A DNA stretch of 64,000 nucleotides, taken from contig CAIIXF020000006.1 in assembly GCA_903813345.2 (NCBI GenBank), positions 21,335,936 to 21,399,935 of the forward strand, in the 5' to 3' direction. The notes beneath the pieces are model-generated. The model was not told the origin of the DNA. It made no database searches and worked only from the letters and a program-made list of their open reading frames with translations. Shown piece by piece: positions 22,850 through 34,813 of the stretch. Source of the stretch: Owenia fusiformis (taxonomy: Eukaryota; Annelida; Polychaeta; Sabellida; Oweniidae). The position numbers and the translations under genes are program-made. Numbering within the stretch: position 1 is the first letter of the stretch; the number at the start of each line of letters is the position of its first letter.

Positions 22850-24959
22850 CTAGAAACAAACTCTAAATGATATCACTATGACAACTAAATAGTATCACTA
22901 TGACAACAGTGGTGCCATATCAAAACAAAAATGTAGTACTTATCCAACATTTCTTTAGAGAGAGATTTAATAATCAGGGTTTTGAATTACATGTATAAAT
23001 TTTCAGCATAAAAATACAAGTAATGTTATATCAGATTAATATAATAATGTTAAAATTAAAAGTGAATCGCGTTTATGGAATTCACATGCATTAAATATAT
23101 GAAAATGACCCATAAAGAAAACATGAAACATAAAAATTATTGGCATCAATATTATATATTATTACAAGAAGACTTTGCATAAGTTAATGGGTTGTGAAAT
23201 TGGTAGTGAAAATAAATGAAGCATTTAGTATTTTACTACACTTATTGATGGCATGCATGTAGAAGAGTGGGAGTGGGACATATATTGTATGACATTAAAT
23301 CGAACAATCATCCAATGTATTTCACCGCGCTTCAACTAGCCTCTGCATATTAGTATTCAATATATAAAGTAGAACCTGTCAAATTAAACAGCTTTTAATT
23401 CAGTGATTGGAAAGAATCTAGCTTTATAAAGTCCAAGTTAATTGAATTTATGGTAATTGTTTTAAAACTTGTTGAACAATTTTGAATTTTTTCATTAGTC
23501 AGTCTACAGTAGCAGAAAATGAAGTCAATACACCAATTTTATTGCATATTTTTCAGTTCTTGAGAACAGAAGTTTTTAGTGAGCTTTTTATTTGCTAGGT
23601 TATTTCTTTTAAAACAGGAATGTTAATCATGTTCATTTCAGACTGGTTTTATTGTTCAGTGTTCTAGTTATGCCTATTAAAACAACTATGATACTGCAGC
23701 GTATTCTTTGACAAAAAGACAAGAACTATGATATGATAGGGTACCTATTGACTATAGCTGTGATATCCATTGACTATAAGACTATAGCTACTAGGGTCTT
23801 CATTGACTAAGAGACTACAGCTGTGATAGTACCTGTTGACTATAAATTTATAGCTACTATCAAACTCCCATGCAGTGTCTCGGAATAGACAATGCGGCTG
23901 GCAGTTCCAAAAAATATCCAAAATTTTGAAAATAGTTCCTTTTTTCAACATAAAATTCAATCTTGTTAAAACTTATAAAATATGTATTCTTTTATGTCCC
24001 CCAATCATTATTTTATCAAAATAGTTCAAAAGTCATGAAATATAAGAAGAAATATCCACATGTAAATTTTGAGTTAAAATTTTGTTGATAATTGTTCACC
24101 GCATGTGTGTTTATCAGTTCGTATTCGCAGATCCAACCAATTAAATTGTCTGAATTTCACAATCACACGGCACAAGCATGAAACAAGAACCAATCACATC
24201 AATTGTTTATGTGAAGTTGCCATGCTCACGGTGAAAGCTTTGCCAGCCGCAGTGTATGTTGAAAACTAGCACTGCCAGGAAGAATGAGCTATGATAGTAG
24301 TTAGTCACTGACTAGAAAACTAGCTGCGGTTGCATCCATTAACTATAGGCTAGAACTTTTACTGACGGTCACATTATATGCTCTATTTTAACCTAGCTAT
24401 ACAAGTGACATCTTTTAGTTGTAATATGTTCAGAAAGCATGTTGGAAAATTAAAAAAAACATTTTTCAAAAACAGAGACACAAAAAATATTCAAAAGGAA
24501 AGATGTAACGAGTTTTGCTGAGGAATGAACTATATCTTCCTTTTTGTAAAATATAAACAATCAGATGAATAGAACAATTCTGACTGTAATGTCCACAGAT
24601 ATTAATTTTGTCAGGTGAAAAATTGATTAGCGTTACCAATCTTTCTTCCCTCATTATAAATTGACCAAATTGCTTTCAAGAGAATAGGATTCACCTTAGT
24701 GGAGTTTTAATCATATAAAAGTAAAGATGTACATGAATCTAGAGAAACGTGGCAAGCTTTATATTATTCTTATAATGCAAACATAGTATTTCATAAATAC
24801 ATTCAAAGGGCTGTCTAAACAGTTCATAAACAATACTCTGAAAGCTAAAGACAACCTGTGGATGACATTATATATACAGTACAAAGATGTGTGCAAACAA
24901 TATGATGTGAATGAATTCTGAAGATATTAAAATGTGTAGCACATTCAGTAGCCTCTCAC
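22850..24959 (-). other. Cav2 intron 12
   Basis: 2.1 kb without a recognisable exon. It holds a short degenerate tandem of 'gactatagctgtgatag' and related words at about 23745-23860, with scattered further copies to 24350. Confidence 0.55.
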
Positions 24960-24989
24960 CCGCCTTCAACTTGTCGCCAAATTTCATCC
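24960..24989 (-). CDS. Cav2: Candidate Cav2 microexon 12 (30 nt) in the I-II linker
   Basis: The minus strand reads MKFGDKLKA, with split codons at both ends, between a 3' splice site TATTTCAAAG and a 5' splice site GCGG/GTGAGA. It is exactly 30 nt, enters after one base and leaves after one base. It can thus be included (ten residues added) or skipped without changing frame between exons 11 and 13. The peptide is basic, like the surrounding linker. The pyrimidine tract is only moderate and the sequence is too short for homology, so this call rests on splice signals, phase and position. Confidence 0.55.
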
Positions 24990-26733
24990 CTTTGAAATAT
25001 AGGTACAATTTGTAAGATTAGTAATAAATCACCGTGGTAATGGTAGTTATAAATAAACATAAAACAAGGCATAAACATAAGCTACAGAAGGTTAGGGCAA
25101 GATAGTCTCTTATATTACCAGAAATGCCATCCTCAAAGGTACCATGCTTAACTGTTACTCAAATATGATTAAGGCCATTTATAGATGCTTTATGGGGGTT
25201 AGACTGACATTTCTGATAGAGTCAAGACTCTTACTTAAGAGTGTTTGGGTAACAAATACAAACCTTTGATACATAAAAGAAGTAATACAGTACAGCCCAA
25301 TATGGAATTATGTTAAATATTTAATAGATTTTTAACGTATACACCCTGTACCAGGTCATGGAACTAAAGCTAATGTGTCTGGGCTACCTACGAGCTAATT
25401 AAGAAATATGACCTATCAAAGCTTTGGATGCTACAATTAGTTAGAAGCTTTGAGCGATAGAGCATGATGCCGATTAGGAGACCTTCCACCTACTTCTACC
25501 CTTCAATACAATACACGACGTATTGACCCTATGCACGAGTGACGTCACAAATACACATTTTTCCAGCTCAGTTCAGCTGGCCGTCTAGAAAAGCCCGGGA
25601 AAATCAAAAAATCAAATATGACGGAAAGCAAAACAACAACTGTTTCTTCTACTAGGAAATCAGTGATGATAACATCAATTTGATTTAGTTTACCAGGAAG
25701 CCACATGCCTCCTCTTTCCAATGGAATGTCAATTATTCATATAAGACCACGGACCACTGAATAATCATTCATTTTGCACAACGTGCCAAAATCTGCTCTG
25801 GACCAAGTTTTAGACATTGCAACAGTTAACAAAGAGTCACCAATGAGGTTGCTACTCTCCGCCAGAACCTCAGATGATTCAAAGAGGTGTTCGACATGGA
25901 CACGCAGGCCAGTCCGCTATGTGTGTAGAGAAATAGTGGTAGTGTGTAGAGAAATAGTGGTCATGGGATTGGGAAATGGAATGTAATCTTTCATGATTAA
26001 TCTTTCATAAGAAAACAGGCAACGACTGTTTATGCCGCTTTTTTCCATATGTTTAAGCCTACTAAATGAAATTGATGTAATCATCACTGGTTTTGTGATT
26101 TTGCAATGTTTTTCTTTGTTGCGTTTTTGGGACGCACTGTATAGGTAATGCAAGTAACACGATATCACTCTGGTGGCATAAATTATAGCAATCAATTAAA
26201 TACAGATGAAAGTCAGTTTTTCATATTCATTGGTCGTATCAGACAAGAATATACTTGCTTTTCCTCCCAAGGAAAAATCTATCGTTTAAACTGAATCTTT
26301 TATAGATTTCATATCGCAAACAAACATTAATTATCATCGTGCAATATACTTAACAGCGTTTTTATTAAATACACTGCCCATACAATATACTTATTCATAT
26401 ATCTTATCAGACTATATTACTTGTGTAATTTGGAGTATAGTTTGACCAAAGTAAAATTGGTTGTCTGAGTACGTTTGAGACATAAAATATTATACTTTCA
26501 ATAGAAAGATAAAAAATAATAAAAAATGAATTTCAAAGATTGGCGTTTCAGCCCAGTGCACATTGATTACTTTTAAGTTTTACACTTTACGCTGGAAGTT
26601 ATAAAAATGACTTTTTTACCAGCGTAAAATTGAATTTCGAATAATAATATTTCCTTGAGTAGGTTAGTGTTGATAGACCTTCCTAGGTCGTTATATCTGG
26701 GTGATAGTAGAAAAGAAATACCCTAAATAATAA

Positions 26734-28180
26734 CAGGGGCGTAGGAAGGTTTAAATTCAACACTACGCCAAAATATGAAACATATTGCGTCTAATCTTCT
26801 ATATCAAAACGCCTATTTATGCTCGTAAAACGTCATTCTATGGCAATACCTTAGGCTAATATAATGTGCTTAAAATGTTTGAATGTTTTCATAATATAAA
26901 ATCACCATGGAAAGTCGATCTTTTAAATCTTGACACAACTCATTCTCACTTTTCTTAAATGTTATTTTTTCGAACGATATAGACGACTTTCCAGATAACA
27001 TAGGCGTAGCCAGGGGGGAGGTGCGATTGATGCATCCCCCATAACCAATAAAAATAAAACCATGAGAAAGAAGAAGAAAGGAGCTTTTATTTGAAGCTTC
27101 TAGCTCAATTTTGAGGGAAGTTGCATCAATTTTTGTAAAATTCAAATAAATCTTATTTTTGGCTTGTTAGTGCCACAATCGCAATCCTCCTGACTGAAAA
27201 CCGAAATTGTTTTGGCGATCGCAACCCCCTGATAGAAAGCTGGCTACGCCCCTGAACATTGAGAGATTTTAACCATTTCTGAATAGTTGAATTTAGATAT
27301 TGCAACCCGACAAAACAGATTAGAGAAACTAGTATATCAATCGATTTAAAGAAACATATTCGTGATCAATTATACAATTAACCTAAATGTCTGCAACCTT
27401 TTTATAACACTAGATCGCAAGACAAAATAACGCCCCCTCCAAAAAAGCTGAAGTTGTACTTTATGTACTTTCAAGGATAGGATTTATCGCCAAAACTCAT
27501 TGAATTTAATGGAATGCGAAATTGAATAATCAACAATTTCAAGTTGTTTTTGTCTTTAACATTCATATTTCAAGAATTAATATCAATGACAATAAGTAAG
27601 AAAATAGATAAATATTGTCCAAGCATTACGGAACATGCACAAAAATGCAAAGGCAGTCATCCATGTCATCAGGTAGAAAAAAAACTTTCCTCTCTCAAAC
27701 TCGTATAAGAGAACGCGATTCACGAATATTTTGCGAAATTGTAGTTTACTTTTAAGATTCATAAAATAGTCAATAGTGTCTTGATTTTTTTTAAATAAAG
27801 CATGTTGGTCAGAATTCAATCTGTTCAAAGATTACTTATCAAACAGAGCAATAATGATTACTTTGCATTTTCTGCAGTATTAGAAACAAGGCAACTTTCA
27901 ATATTTTAAAACTAATTCAATATTATATGAATTTCATTTCTCAAAAAGTGTCATTTATCTGTGCCACGATTAGAAAAATAACAGAGGAACAAAAACCTTG
28001 CATAATATATATAGGCCTATGGTATTCAAAAAACATTTTTTAGGCTAGTGTGCTCGAGATAAACTTATGCACAATGAGAAAATATCACTGAAGAACATAG
28101 TAAAATTAATAAGCCTTTTTTATTTTCACTTTTCAACACTACGCACTGGCGATTTGGCGTACATTGTTCCTACGCCACTG
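26734..28180. mobile_element. Middle element of the transposon nest
   Basis: It starts CAGGGGCGTAGGAAGG and ends in the inverse of CAGTGGCGTAGGAAC, with AATAA on both sides as a possible target duplication. 1.45 kb long, no recognisable protein. It carries the MITE at 26999-27254 inside it. Confidence 0.55.
26999..27254 (-). mobile_element. MITE with GGCGTAGCCAG ends (inner element of the nest)
   Basis: 256 bp with inverted ends CATAGGCGTAGCCAG and CAGGGGCGTAGCCAG and the internal word TTGCGATCGC. The same family recurs at 57675-57814 and 59666-59882. It has no coding capacity. Confidence 0.7.
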
Positions 28181-28798
28181 AATAAGGTACCTGATCTTCT
28201 TGCCACAGTGAGTCTTGTATCATAATATCAATCAAAAATCTGAAAATGGCGCCGTTATAATTTGGTTCAAAAACGAAGGCTAGGTGATATGCGAACGGTA
28301 TAAAATCGCATGCAAGTGTCTTGAGAGAAGGCTACTTTAGCGTACATGAAATTATATTTAGATAAAATCAACAGAACATAAGCTTTTATTTTAATTGGTA
28401 TGTTGTCAAGAAAAAGGTGCTCATTTTAATGGTTTTATATCGGAACATTATTTTTCAAAGGCTGAAAAAAGCGACGAGGCAGCTGCCTCATTTGCCTCAA
28501 CGTAGATACGCGCTTGGCAACGCAGCATTTAGGCATACTCTTTTAACTTTTTCTCATCACTTCGTCGCCATTTTGAGCACTGGTTGCTTATGACGTTTTC
28601 TAGACGGCCAGCAATATTTTCTGGCCGGACAAAGGCATGACGTCATACTGATGCATAGGGTCAATACACTACAATATTTGCTACCGATACATTGCACGAC
28701 AAACATTCAGTTAGGAGGGACCTAGCTACTGATTTCAAGATGGCTTCTGGGTCAGCCATCTTTTCTGTTGCTGTGGCAACCATCACAGGAAAACTTAC

Positions 28799-28894
28799 TC
28801 ATATTCATATCAGCAAACAGATCGTCATCATCATCAAGAGAGTCAATCTCTTTACCATCTTTTAATCGTTTAATTTTCTTGGCCCTCCTGCGAG
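28799..28894 (-). CDS. Cav2: Cav2 exon 11: I-II cytoplasmic linker
   Basis: This exon reads RRRAKKIKRLKDGKEIDSL, then DDDDDLFADMNM. A basic block is followed by an acidic one. Arthropod Cav2 has a similar basic-then-acidic order here (EARRRNAAKRKKLK...). It is 96 nt, with a 3' splice site CTCTAG and a 5' splice site ATGA/GTAAGT, entering and leaving after one base of a codon. The sequence is little conserved, but frame, phases and splice sites are all consistent. Confidence 0.9.
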
Positions 28895-30559
28895 CTAGAG
28901 AAATAGGAATGGTCAGTCAGGAATTGAGATCCATTTGGAGAATAATATTGTTAACTTAAAGTTAAATGGGTATGAAGATTTCAAAGGGGTTCCCAATTTA
29001 AAAGCTAAATGGGTATGAGACTTCAAAGGGGTTCTCAATAGATGAAATATATTGTTTTTATCAAGAAATTTACATTTTTCGATTCCCATAGATGATCAAA
29101 AAGAGTGTTGGTCAAAAAATCCCAAATTGTTAAAAACAAATAAACAATTGTTAAGCTTTGAAACTGGAGAAGGGCTTTGAGTTTGAAAATTTCATGAATT
29201 TGATGGCATGGGCAACAAGTCTAACATGTTCTCAGAATATTGCTATACTTTTGACGAATAGGATCAGTTAAAAAAAGTTTTCTAAATGTGTACATATACA
29301 ATATTTTTGTACAATAGATGTCTACAATAAGAAAGTGCCATAATTGATATTTATCTAAACGTACAAGTACATGAATCTCTATTAATGAATTAGGTTGTAC
29401 ATGTGTAAAACTATAGCATGGAAAGATCACTTGTAACACAAGATCAAGTGAAACCTGTAATATAAAACAACAGTCTACGAAGCACTCCAACAGTGTCCAT
29501 TTTAAATACAAATGCAGGTTCTAGCAGTTGCCTAAGATTAACATTCTATACGTCTTCTGTAGCATTTAACCAACTAACCCAACAATGTAACAAGAAGAAG
29601 CACTGCAAGCTTATCCCAAACAGGTCAGCTCAAATCTGGTCTTTTAATTCCCTTTTATCAAATTCAAAAGCACCAGTCTTAAGAGAGTAAAGCAACTTAC
29701 AGCGATAGGGAACTTTTTACTTTAATTTGTTGAAATATTTCATCTCATCTATTCAAAGATAGCAATATTATATACTTATTTGTTTGAGTCATTTGTATTT
29801 TTCATTTCGTTTAAAATATCTAAAACATTTCAAAATTAAAAGTTCTGATCAAGTTGCTTTTTTCCAAAGACAGAGGTGTTTTTATACAATTTATTTCCTC
29901 AAAAGGACTGAACATTTTCCAAACTTGGCTATAGCTTTTGTGCACTATAATACCTACCGATCTGGTGGGACTTTTTAACTAATCAATCAAAAGGAGGAAT
30001 AAATATGATATCCTATCCTTGGATAGGTGAATATAAAATCACAATTTGTTTGAATTTATAAAATAAAGAATTAAGATGAGGATATAAATACGTTGAATAC
30101 TATTATGAAATATAATTGAATATAGAACCACAATGAGGATAAATATGATATCCTCTGCTAGAATAAGTGAATACAGATTACAGAATCATAATCACTTCAA
30201 AATACAAATGTGCCAAAGCATGAAAAATCTGAGAATATCTTTTATTTATTAATTATTAAGGACACATGGAAAGTACCAATAAAATAACCAATGAAAAACA
30301 TATAAGACACTATTCTTACTTTCTCTTTCGTATTTGAGATATTTTGTTATTACATAATATGTATATGTGCTCAGGAACATTTATCTTAGCCAACAGTGAA
30401 AAAAGCAAACATAATGACATTTTTGTAAATACGATTTCGTATCAATAACAGATCAGATCTATGAAAAGCACACACATCATAAAAACATTCAATTCAAAAT
30501 TGTATCAGTAATCAGTGCTTAAACAATATTGAGATCGAGAAGAGTAATATTAAACTCAC
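28895..30559 (-). other. Cav2 intron 10
   Basis: 1.7 kb of AT-rich sequence. A short direct repeat containing 'taaatgggtatgaaga' lies at 28962-29030. I see no exon or RNA gene. Confidence 0.55.
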
Positions 30560-30619
30560 CTTCTAAAATTCGGAACTTTTCTTCTTCTGTTAATGCACCT
30601 TCATTTAATGTACTAAGCT
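30560..30619 (-). CDS. Cav2: Cav2 exon 10: I-II linker after the AID
   Basis: This 60-nt exon reads LSTLNEGALTEEEKFRILE, with split codons at both ends (G/AG Glu at the start). It directly follows the beta-subunit binding motif and aligns with the EEVILAEERTTEEEKMHIME region of insect Cav2. The 3' splice site is GCTTTTCAG and the 5' splice site GAAG/GTGAGT. Confidence 0.92.
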
Positions 30620-30879
30620 CTGAAAAGCAGAGATTCTTTCATAGTTTTGGAATTTCACATTTTTCAAAGATTTGTGATGAGCTGTAGAATATTTTGAATT
30701 GCATCTTTAAATTATGATTAAATACTGAAAACCTAGAATTTCAGACAGAAAGGTATGACTTCTGTCATGACTGCAACAATAAAAACATAAATAAAAGATA
30801 TGTTTTGATTTGATTATTAAGAGTGAATTGCACTTTCCGCACCAATCTAAATTATCAAATTATCTCAAAGAAATGTTTT

Positions 30880-31050
30880 TGGATATACTGAATTACCTGT
30901 TTAACATATCCATTCTAAATATGGCATACCATGAAGGTACCCATATTTGGGTATATTGAATTACCTGCTTTAAATTTTAAATATGGCATACCAAGACGGT
31001 AACCATATTTGGGTATATTGAATTACCTGCTTTACATATCCATTCTAAAT
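30880..31050 (-). repeat. Triplicated 5' splice site at the AID exon
   Basis: Three tandem copies, 62 and 68 bp apart, contain the exon end and 5' splice site. The plus-strand words 'gaattacctg' put sites with exon-side edges at 31027, 30965 and 30897. The real exon end is the one at 31027. Reading through it meets an in-frame stop just before the second site, and the spacings are not multiples of three. Confidence 0.8.
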
Positions 31051-31142
31051 ACCCGTTGAGCTCTCTCTCGATTTGGGTTTGACGTCGCAGCTTTAAAAAG
31101 TGGCGTCTGTTTTCGACCCTTTCTCTCTCCTTGGCAAACTCT
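31027..31142 (-). CDS. Cav2: Cav2 exon 9: alpha-interaction domain (beta-subunit binding)
   Basis: This exon reads [18 protein letters not shown], then [16 protein letters not shown] and ICKA. It contains the alpha-interaction domain: the Q-E-L-GY-W-I spaced motif ([17 protein letters not shown] once joined to exon 10) that binds the Cav-beta subunit and, in Cav2, overlaps the G-beta-gamma site. It is 116 nt, the usual size of this exon, with a 3' splice site TTTTACAG and a 5' splice site [23 protein letters not shown] is diagnostic of Cav2 rather than Cav1 (EFSKEREKA). Its 5' splice site is duplicated twice in the adjoining intron. Confidence 0.97.
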
Positions 31143-31157
31143 CTGTAAAACAAATAG

Positions 31158-32180
31158 TCAATATTGATTGAAATACAGTCATGAATGACTGGGATATAGT
31201 CGTGAATGACTGGGATATAGTCGTGAATGACCGAGATATACATCAGTTATGAATGATTGTGATATAGTCATGAATGACTGAGATATAGTCCATCAATGTT
31301 TGAGATTAGACATAGTCTATCGATGCTTGAGAAATAGTTATAAATGATTGTGATATAGTCATGAATAATAGTCAATCAACGATGGAGATATAGTCCATCA
31401 ATGGTTGAGATATAGCCAGTAATGATTGGGATACAGTCATCAATGATAGGGATACAGTCATGGATGATTATGATATAGTCATGAATAACTGACATAGTCC
31501 ATCAATTATGGAAATATAGACCATCGATGATTGAGATATAGTCATGAATGATTGGGATATAGCCATGAATGACTGGGATATACATGTAGTCATGAATGAT
31601 AGGAACACAGTCATAAATGATTGTGTAAGTCATAAATGACTGATATATAATCCTTCAATGATCGAAATATAGTCCATCAACGATTGAGATATAGTCATGA
31701 ATGATTGGGATACAGTCATCAATGATAGGGATACAGTCATAAATGATTGTGATATAGTCATGAATGACTGATATATAATTCATCATTGATGGAAATATAG
31801 TCCATCAATGATTGAGATATAGTCATGAATGATCGGGATACAGTCATCAATGATAGGGATACAATCATAAATGATTGTGATATAGTCATGAATGACTGAT
31901 ATATAATCCATCGATGGTGGAAATATAGTCCATCAATGATTGAGATATAGTCATGAATGATTGGGATACAGTCATCAATGATAGGGATACAGTCATTATG
32001 CATATTTCTTGGTCATGTGTAATTGCCCAATCATTCATGACTATATCCCAATCATTCAGGACTATATCTCAATCATTCATGCCTATATCTCAATCATCTA
32101 TGGACTATAGGCTATCTCAGTCATACATGACTATATCACAATCATTAATGACTATATCTCAATCATTGATGGACTATATC
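31158..32180. repeat. Minisatellite with an inverted arm, about 20-bp unit
   Basis: Units such as 'agtcatgaatgattgggat' repeat from 31158 to about 31995. From about 32028 to 32180 the same units run in the opposite orientation ('atcattcatgactatatc'). The two orientations are separated by about 30 bp of unrelated sequence, so the array can fold into a large imperfect hairpin. It fills the start of intron 8, immediately upstream of the AID exon in the direction of transcription. Confidence 0.88.
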
Positions 32181-34081
32181 TGTTATCTGATTAAAAGAAC
32201 AAAGAGGTATTTTATCAAAATAGACTCGCAATAGACTTCTGAATTTTCATAACATGTTCTTTTAGCTCATGACCAATCAAAAATAGTTCTATCTTTAAGT
32301 AAGTGCCTGGTTGATGGTATTTCCCCTGTTACAAAGTATATTCCCCCTTGAATAGCTATTTGCTGAACCTAAAACACAGAATCCAATAATCCAGAAAAAA
32401 CTAGTGCTTTTCAGTGTTGAATTAACTAAGAGCAATAATGCAGTAGACTAAATCGAATTACTTTTCGATGGTACTAGCACTTAACATGTCATCTCAAAGG
32501 ACTTTGTTATTATGAATTCAAGCTATACTTCTATGAAATCAAAAGGGAGACAAGGATATTTTTGAATTAATTTTTTGCATGTTCTACAGGCCCATATAGC
32601 AAGCTTTTGCCAAGGGGGTTCACTTTTCAGAAAAGTTCCAGAGGGGGTTCACTTTGACTTTGGCCCAAAATGATATGAAAAATGCTCAGAATCATGAAAA
32701 ACTGGATGATTTTGAAAGAATTTTGGGTCAGGGGGAGGCTGTTCTATGATATGACTAGGGGAGGGGGGGGGGGCTGTTCTACGATGTGACAGCTAGGTTC
32801 TACTGTTACAGATTGCATTTATAACAAATGGATCATTTGCTATATGTACCCTGTAGATGTATAAATAGATGACAGCACATGTTTGTAGGGCAAGAATATT
32901 ATTCATAATATGGAGACAACAGGCAGAATGTCTATCAATCCCTTGGTTTATGAAGTATTTTCATTTGGATATATGTAAAGCACCATTTAAAAATTGTCAA
33001 AAATCAGACACTTTAATCAATTTTCAGAGAGATAATTGAGCTGAACTTATCATATGTATGACTAATGCAACTAAGACTATGATAAAGCCATTGTCTGTTT
33101 AAATAATTTATGAAAATATAGCTAACATATTCTCATCACGCTATTCAGTGTGATAATCTCTCGATGGGATAATAATGTTTCACTCTGCATAATTACTTAT
33201 CCCATGGTAAACAATGTGAATCACTGGACGATCACACAAACTGATTTTATTAAAATAAGGCAATCTTGAATGTTAATTTCACCAGCATTTTTTCTATAAT
33301 CTGTCTCTGAAATGTCCTTCATTCTATCCTCTCTTTACAATTTACAGTATTGTCTACAGCCCTTCTTGCTTTTTCCTCTATAAAACATTCTATTCCACTC
33401 TCTTTCAAAAAAAGAAAATACAACTACCAAGAAACAAGGCATTAATGGGACAAAATATCACCATCTCTTAAGTTATTGCAAATTGTTACAGATGGCCAAT
33501 GCAGAATGGGAACTCTGAACATCGACCGAAGGACATTTGCCCAAGGGCCGCAGGTCCCGAGGGAAAATATATTATATTGGCCAAGGGATAATCCCAATAT
33601 CCTGAACCGACTATAGGACAATATATTTATCTCATACCAATCTTGGTCATCTGGTTCACATTGTTCAATCGTGGAAATATTTTAGAATATTCACATCCAG
33701 TTTTGTTTTCTTGGCCGTGGGCGGATTTTCCTGTTCTCTCAAATATTCCCACATTTATTTTCTCGAATTTTTGATTGACTAAGTGGATGCTCCTTCACTT
33801 TTTTAAACTATCAAACAGATCCCGATTGTCTGTGTGTTCTCCATTGTCGTTTACAGTCATTACGCGAACGTTACAAATTATGAACAAATATGCGAGCGGC
33901 GATTATGATGTAGCGGGCAGATATACTATATCTGCCCGTTCGGAGCAGGACGTAAAGCTACACGTATATCTGCCCGCTTTTACAAACTGGCTTTATGTAC
34001 CTGTAACACGTCCAAGTATGGGATAAAACAATATATCTCCACTTCTGATGGTGATATAAAAATTAAAATAAATGTACATAC
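32181..34081 (-). other. Cav2 intron 8, remainder
   Basis: 1.9 kb. A G-rich low-copy repeat with 'agggggttcact' twice lies near 32600-32790. A GC-richer patch with hairpins lies at 33530-33980. It includes a perfect 25-bp palindrome at 33914-33938 (arms CGGGCAGATATA) and a third copy of the arm at 33965-33976. No exon seen. Confidence 0.55.
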
Positions 34082-34185
34082 CCACTTAGAACACCAAGGA
34101 TTAAGTTGAGCATGAAGAAAGATCCAAGGATGATCAGTGAGATAAAGTAGAAACCATTGAATGTACTGCCTAGAGCATCATTTGT
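34082..34185 (-). CDS. Cav2: Cav2 exon 8: domain I S6
   Basis: This exon reads [20 protein letters not shown], then [15 protein letters not shown]. It forms the pore-lining S6 helix of domain [15 protein letters not shown] is the invariant Cav core. It is 104 nt, phase 0 in, two bases out, with a 3' splice site TTTTGTAG and a 5' splice site GTGG/GTATGT. One oddity: the Trp of the usual NW(L/I)YF block is Gly here (NGFYF). Confidence 0.96.
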
Positions 34186-34724
34186 CTACAAAAGAAGAAA
34201 ACCATTACATGTTTATTTGAGTAATATTGACAAAGACTGGGACAAAGGCATTGAGCAAGACTTGAAACATATACAAGGTGAAATAGCATATTGAAAAGGT
34301 TGAGGCAAATATGTTCATCCTCCCATTGAACTTTATTTTTGCAATGTCATTTGAAAAACTTGTCAGTGATATATATTTTTATAATATTTTAGCAAAGCAT
34401 CCAGTATGCCTGGCTATTATACCTGGCCTACATGATTAGTTGGAAGTAGAAGATCAAGTCTGATCAACTTTTTATTTTCGCATCAGTGTGTGAAGGACAT
34501 AATCTAAAGCTATGATATCATTTAAATTACAGGAAGACAGAATTGTATACTATGGTATGTCACATATCATAAATAAGCCGTTTATTTCAAGTCAATTTTA
34601 TAGTTTTAGAATATTTTGGATATATTCAATTCAGAAAGCTCTATGGATGAAAAAATACAAATTAACCTATAAATTCACTGAATCATTTTAAAATGACTTT
34701 TCAAAAAGTACTTAAAATCCTTAC

Positions 34725-34813
34725 ATAATACATAATGTTAGTCCAACCCTCCATGGTGATGCATTGGAAAACTGTTAACATTGCAAACCCTATATTGTCA
34801 AAACTGGTTATAC
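34725..34813 (-). CDS. Cav2: Cav2 exon 7: domain I pore helix and selectivity filter
   Basis: This exon reads [18 protein letters not shown], then [11 protein letters not shown]. The glutamate in TMEGW is the domain I member of the EEEE filter. It is 89 nt (2 + 29 codons), with a 3' splice site CTTTTAG and a 5' splice site TAT/GTAAGG, ending in phase 0. The first Gly codon is split with whichever turret exon precedes it (G/GT). Confidence 0.97.

Larger units (their letters stand above)
25520..28667. mobile_element. Outer element of a three-level transposon nest
   Basis: The inverted ends read GTATTGACCCTATGCA at 25520 and 28667. Subterminal inverted motifs TGACGTCA and GCTGGCCGTCTAGAAAA also match over about 85 bp. 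There is no clear transposase frame. The element has itself been entered by the one at 26734-28180. Target duplication is not clear. Confidence 0.6.

Noticed and set aside
31758-32234. Open frames on both strands rich in SFMTISQS and IIDDCIP-like repeats
   Set aside because: They are translations of the inverted minisatellite, with no independent evidence of coding.
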